Assembly: GCA_026391935.1 (NCBI GenBank)
Contig: JAPLDC010000107.1
Span: 1-6,856 of the forward strand
Reading direction: 5' to 3'
Origin: Bacteroidota bacterium
GTDB lineage: Bacteria; Bacteroidota; Bacteroidia; 2-12-FULL-35-15
Length of the DNA stretch: 6,856 bases
Shown here in pieces: positions 5,787 through 6,856 of the stretch. A model generated the notes under the pieces. That model was not told where the DNA came from. It searched no databases and saw only the letters and a list, made by a program, of their open reading frames with translations. Within the stretch, counting starts at the first letter, position 1. The number at the start of each line of letters is the position of its first letter. Made by a program: the position numbers and the translations under genes.

Positions 5787-5807
5787 TGTAAAATTACACA
5801 ATTGTAA
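5787..5807. promoter_or_regulatory. Clustered TGTAA/TTACA half-sites just upstream of tatD
   Basis: TGTAA (5787-5791), TTACA (5794-5798) and TGTAA (5803-5807) alternate in orientation with 2- and 4-base gaps, directly before the tatD start codon. They could form an operator or a transcript-leader hairpin, but AT-rich DNA makes such dyads fairly frequent by chance. Confidence 0.2.
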
Positions 5808-5887
5808 GGGAACGGAAGAAAAACAGACCGCCTATCCAGGGCATAAAAATTCACCAAAATTTTAATTCAAATATGTTTTAATTTTAT

Positions 5888-5895
5888 TAAATTTG
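5888..5895 (+). promoter_or_regulatory. -7 promoter box (TAAATTTG) upstream of the dioxygenase gene
   Basis: An exact TAnnTTTG match on the plus strand, 155 bases before the dioxygenase ATG. It would start a transcript close to the small reading frame at 5900. No TTG -33 element stands at the usual distance. Confidence 0.35.
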
Positions 5896-5899
5896 CTTT

Positions 5900-5965
5900 A
5901 TGAACACTGTTGAGAAATCTCATGTTATTGACATTAAACAGATTACAAAACGTAATCCTGAGTAA
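5900..5965 (+). CDS. Possible 21-residue leader peptide (doubtful)
   Basis: A reading frame of 21 codons plus TAA starts four bases after the TAAATTTG box and ends 85 bases before the dioxygenase ATG. It encodes a charged peptide (MNTVEKSHVIDIKQITKRNPE) with no hydrophobic segment. It shows no run of Tyr or Phe codons, so attenuation by the dioxygenase pathway's amino acids is not suggested. It may be a chance frame. Confidence 0.15.
   Translation: MNTVEKSHVIDIKQITKRNPE
5941..5957. promoter_or_regulatory. GATTAC-N5-GTAATC dyad, candidate operator
   Basis: This is a perfect 6-bp inverted repeat with a 5-base AAAAC spacer, downstream of the TAAATTTG box and 93 bases before the dioxygenase start. 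A third half-site GATTAC recurs at 6003-6008. Position downstream of a promoter would suit repression. No regulator gene is in the window, so the role is inferred from symmetry alone. Confidence 0.3.
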
Positions 5966-6050
5966 CCGCCTATTCTTAGCGTTTATTATTCGCTATATTT
6001 TCGATTACAATCTTTCCAATTTATAAATTTTAACCTTTAACCATTTTTAA

Positions 6051-6856
6051 ATGCCAATTTATCATAAACTAGGAAAAATTCCTCATAAGCGTCATATTCA
6101 ATTTGAAAATCCAAAAGGGGGCATCTATTACGAACAACTTTTTGGAACGGAAGGGTTCAACGGCCATTCTTCATTAATGTATGAGATCCATCGTCCTACC
6201 CAGGTAAAAGAGATTATCCAGTCGTACGATGTAACACCAAAGATCGCGATCAATAAAAATATAAAATCCTTATTATTAAAAGGATTTGATGTTAAACCTA
6301 CAGAAGATTTTTTAGACAGCAGAAAAGCAATGTTGGTAAATGCCGATTGTATTATCGGTTTAGCCGCTCCGCAAAAATCATTTCGCTCGTATTTTTATAA
6401 AAATGCTGATGCAGATGAAATGCTGTTCATTCACAGAGGTAAAGGAAAATTGCGGACATTCTTAGGGAATATCCCTTTTCAATATGGAGATTATTTAATT
6501 ATTCCTCGTGGAATGATCTATCAAATTGATTTTGAAACTTCCGACAACAGGATTTTTTATGTCGAGTCGCATGCACCTTTTTACACTCCGAAACGCTATA
6601 AAAGTTCATCCGGACAGCTATTAGAACATTCACCATTTTGTGAGAGAGATCTTATCTTACCAAATGAATTAGAAACATATGATGAGAAGGGAGATTTCTT
6701 AGTAAAAATAAAAAAAGAAGGAATGATGCATGAAGTTGTATATGCTACTCATCCTTTTGATGTTGTTGGTTGGGATGGTTATAATTTTCCATACGCATTT
6801 AGTATCCATAACTTTGAACCTATAACGGGTCGCGTGCATCAACCACCACCAGTGCA
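6051..6856 (+). CDS. hmgA: Homogentisate 1,2-dioxygenase (5' part, truncated by window end)
   Basis: This Fe(II) enzyme opens the ring of homogentisate to maleylacetoacetate, a central step in tyrosine and phenylalanine breakdown in the cytosol. The 268 whole codons seen form the N-terminal and first cupin-like parts. Recognisable family blocks are YHKLGKIPHKRHIQF (4-18), LFGTEGFNGHSSLMY (30-44), RPTQV (48-52), NADADEMLFIHRGKG (118-132), GDYLIIPRGMIYQI (146-159) and LLEHSPFCERD (190-200). The later FSIHNFEPITGRVHQPPPV block is typical of the Bacteroidota branch. The iron-binding His/Glu/His set lies further on, outside the window, so activity cannot be confirmed. The start MPIYHKLG matches the usual N terminus. 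A dyad and a TAnnTTTG box upstream may control it. No other catabolic gene is visible; fumarylacetoacetase or hppD would be expected downstream or elsewhere. Confidence 0.9.
   Translation, partial: MPIYHKLGKIPHKRHIQFENPKGGIYYEQLFGTEGFNGHSSLMYEIHRPTQVKEIIQSYDVTPKIAINKNIKSLLLKGFDVKPTEDFLDSRKAMLVNADCIIGLAAPQKSFRSYFYKNADADEMLFIHRGKGKLRTFLGNIPFQYGDYLIIPRGMIYQIDFETSDNRIFYVESHAPFYTPKRYKSSSGQLLEHSPFCERDLILPNELETYDEKGDFLVKIKKEGMMHEVVYATHPFDVVGWDGYNFPYAFSIHNFEPITGRVHQPPPV

Noticed and set aside
5827..5973. Direct repeat ACCGCCTAT at 5827-5835 and 5965-5973
   Set aside because: Nine bases, two copies 138 bases apart with no shared flanks, and not tied to any boundary. Probably chance.
6018..6029. Perfect 12-bp palindrome AATTTATAAATT before hmgA
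   Set aside because: It is made only of A and T in an AT-rich leader, so it is expected by chance.

Overview
The window looks like chromosomal DNA of a member of the Bacteroidota. It is AT-rich, genes mostly lack a recognisable Shine-Dalgarno sequence, and TAnnTTTG boxes (the Bacteroidota -7 element) sit before several transcription units. The tRNA gene does not encode its CCA end. The gene families (Lol/MacB-type ABC transporter, secreted GH16 glycanase, type I asparaginase, DUF3307, homogentisate dioxygenase) fit that phylum. I cannot assign a genus.

Layout. Positions 1-1012 hold the end of an FtsX-like permease gene and its ATPase, overlapping by one base (+ strand). Positions 1013-1304 hold nothing I recognise. 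A tRNA-Ser(GGA) with its promoter box and a UUCG-hairpin terminator lies on the minus strand at 1305-1484. A secreted GH16 hydrolase follows at 1628-2551 (+) and overlaps tail to tail with a minus-strand run: tatD (5784-5014), a DUF559 endonuclease-like gene (4490-4074), ansA (3946-2924) and a DUF3307 membrane protein (2913-2530). A divergent intergenic region (5785-6050) separates tatD from the truncated 5' part of a homogentisate 1,2-dioxygenase gene (+), which runs off the window end.

The unusual part is 4088-4960. The DUF559 gene is bracketed by two inverted copies of a 32-bp hairpin-forming repeat. One copy supplies the last codons of the gene. The other is the first of about five direct tandem units of 95-96 bp lying between the DUF559 gene and tatD. 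This layout (a small PD-(D/E)XK-type nuclease gene with inverted palindromic repeats and an amplified array) suggests a minimal repeat-mobilising element, analogous to REP/RAYT systems but with a different enzyme. That is inference. The element appears to have landed between tatD and ansA, which I believe are commonly adjacent in this phylum.

The other genes are ordinary: lipoprotein/efflux-type transport, polysaccharide hydrolysis, asparagine breakdown, TatD nuclease housekeeping and tyrosine catabolism. I see no shared pathway joining them.
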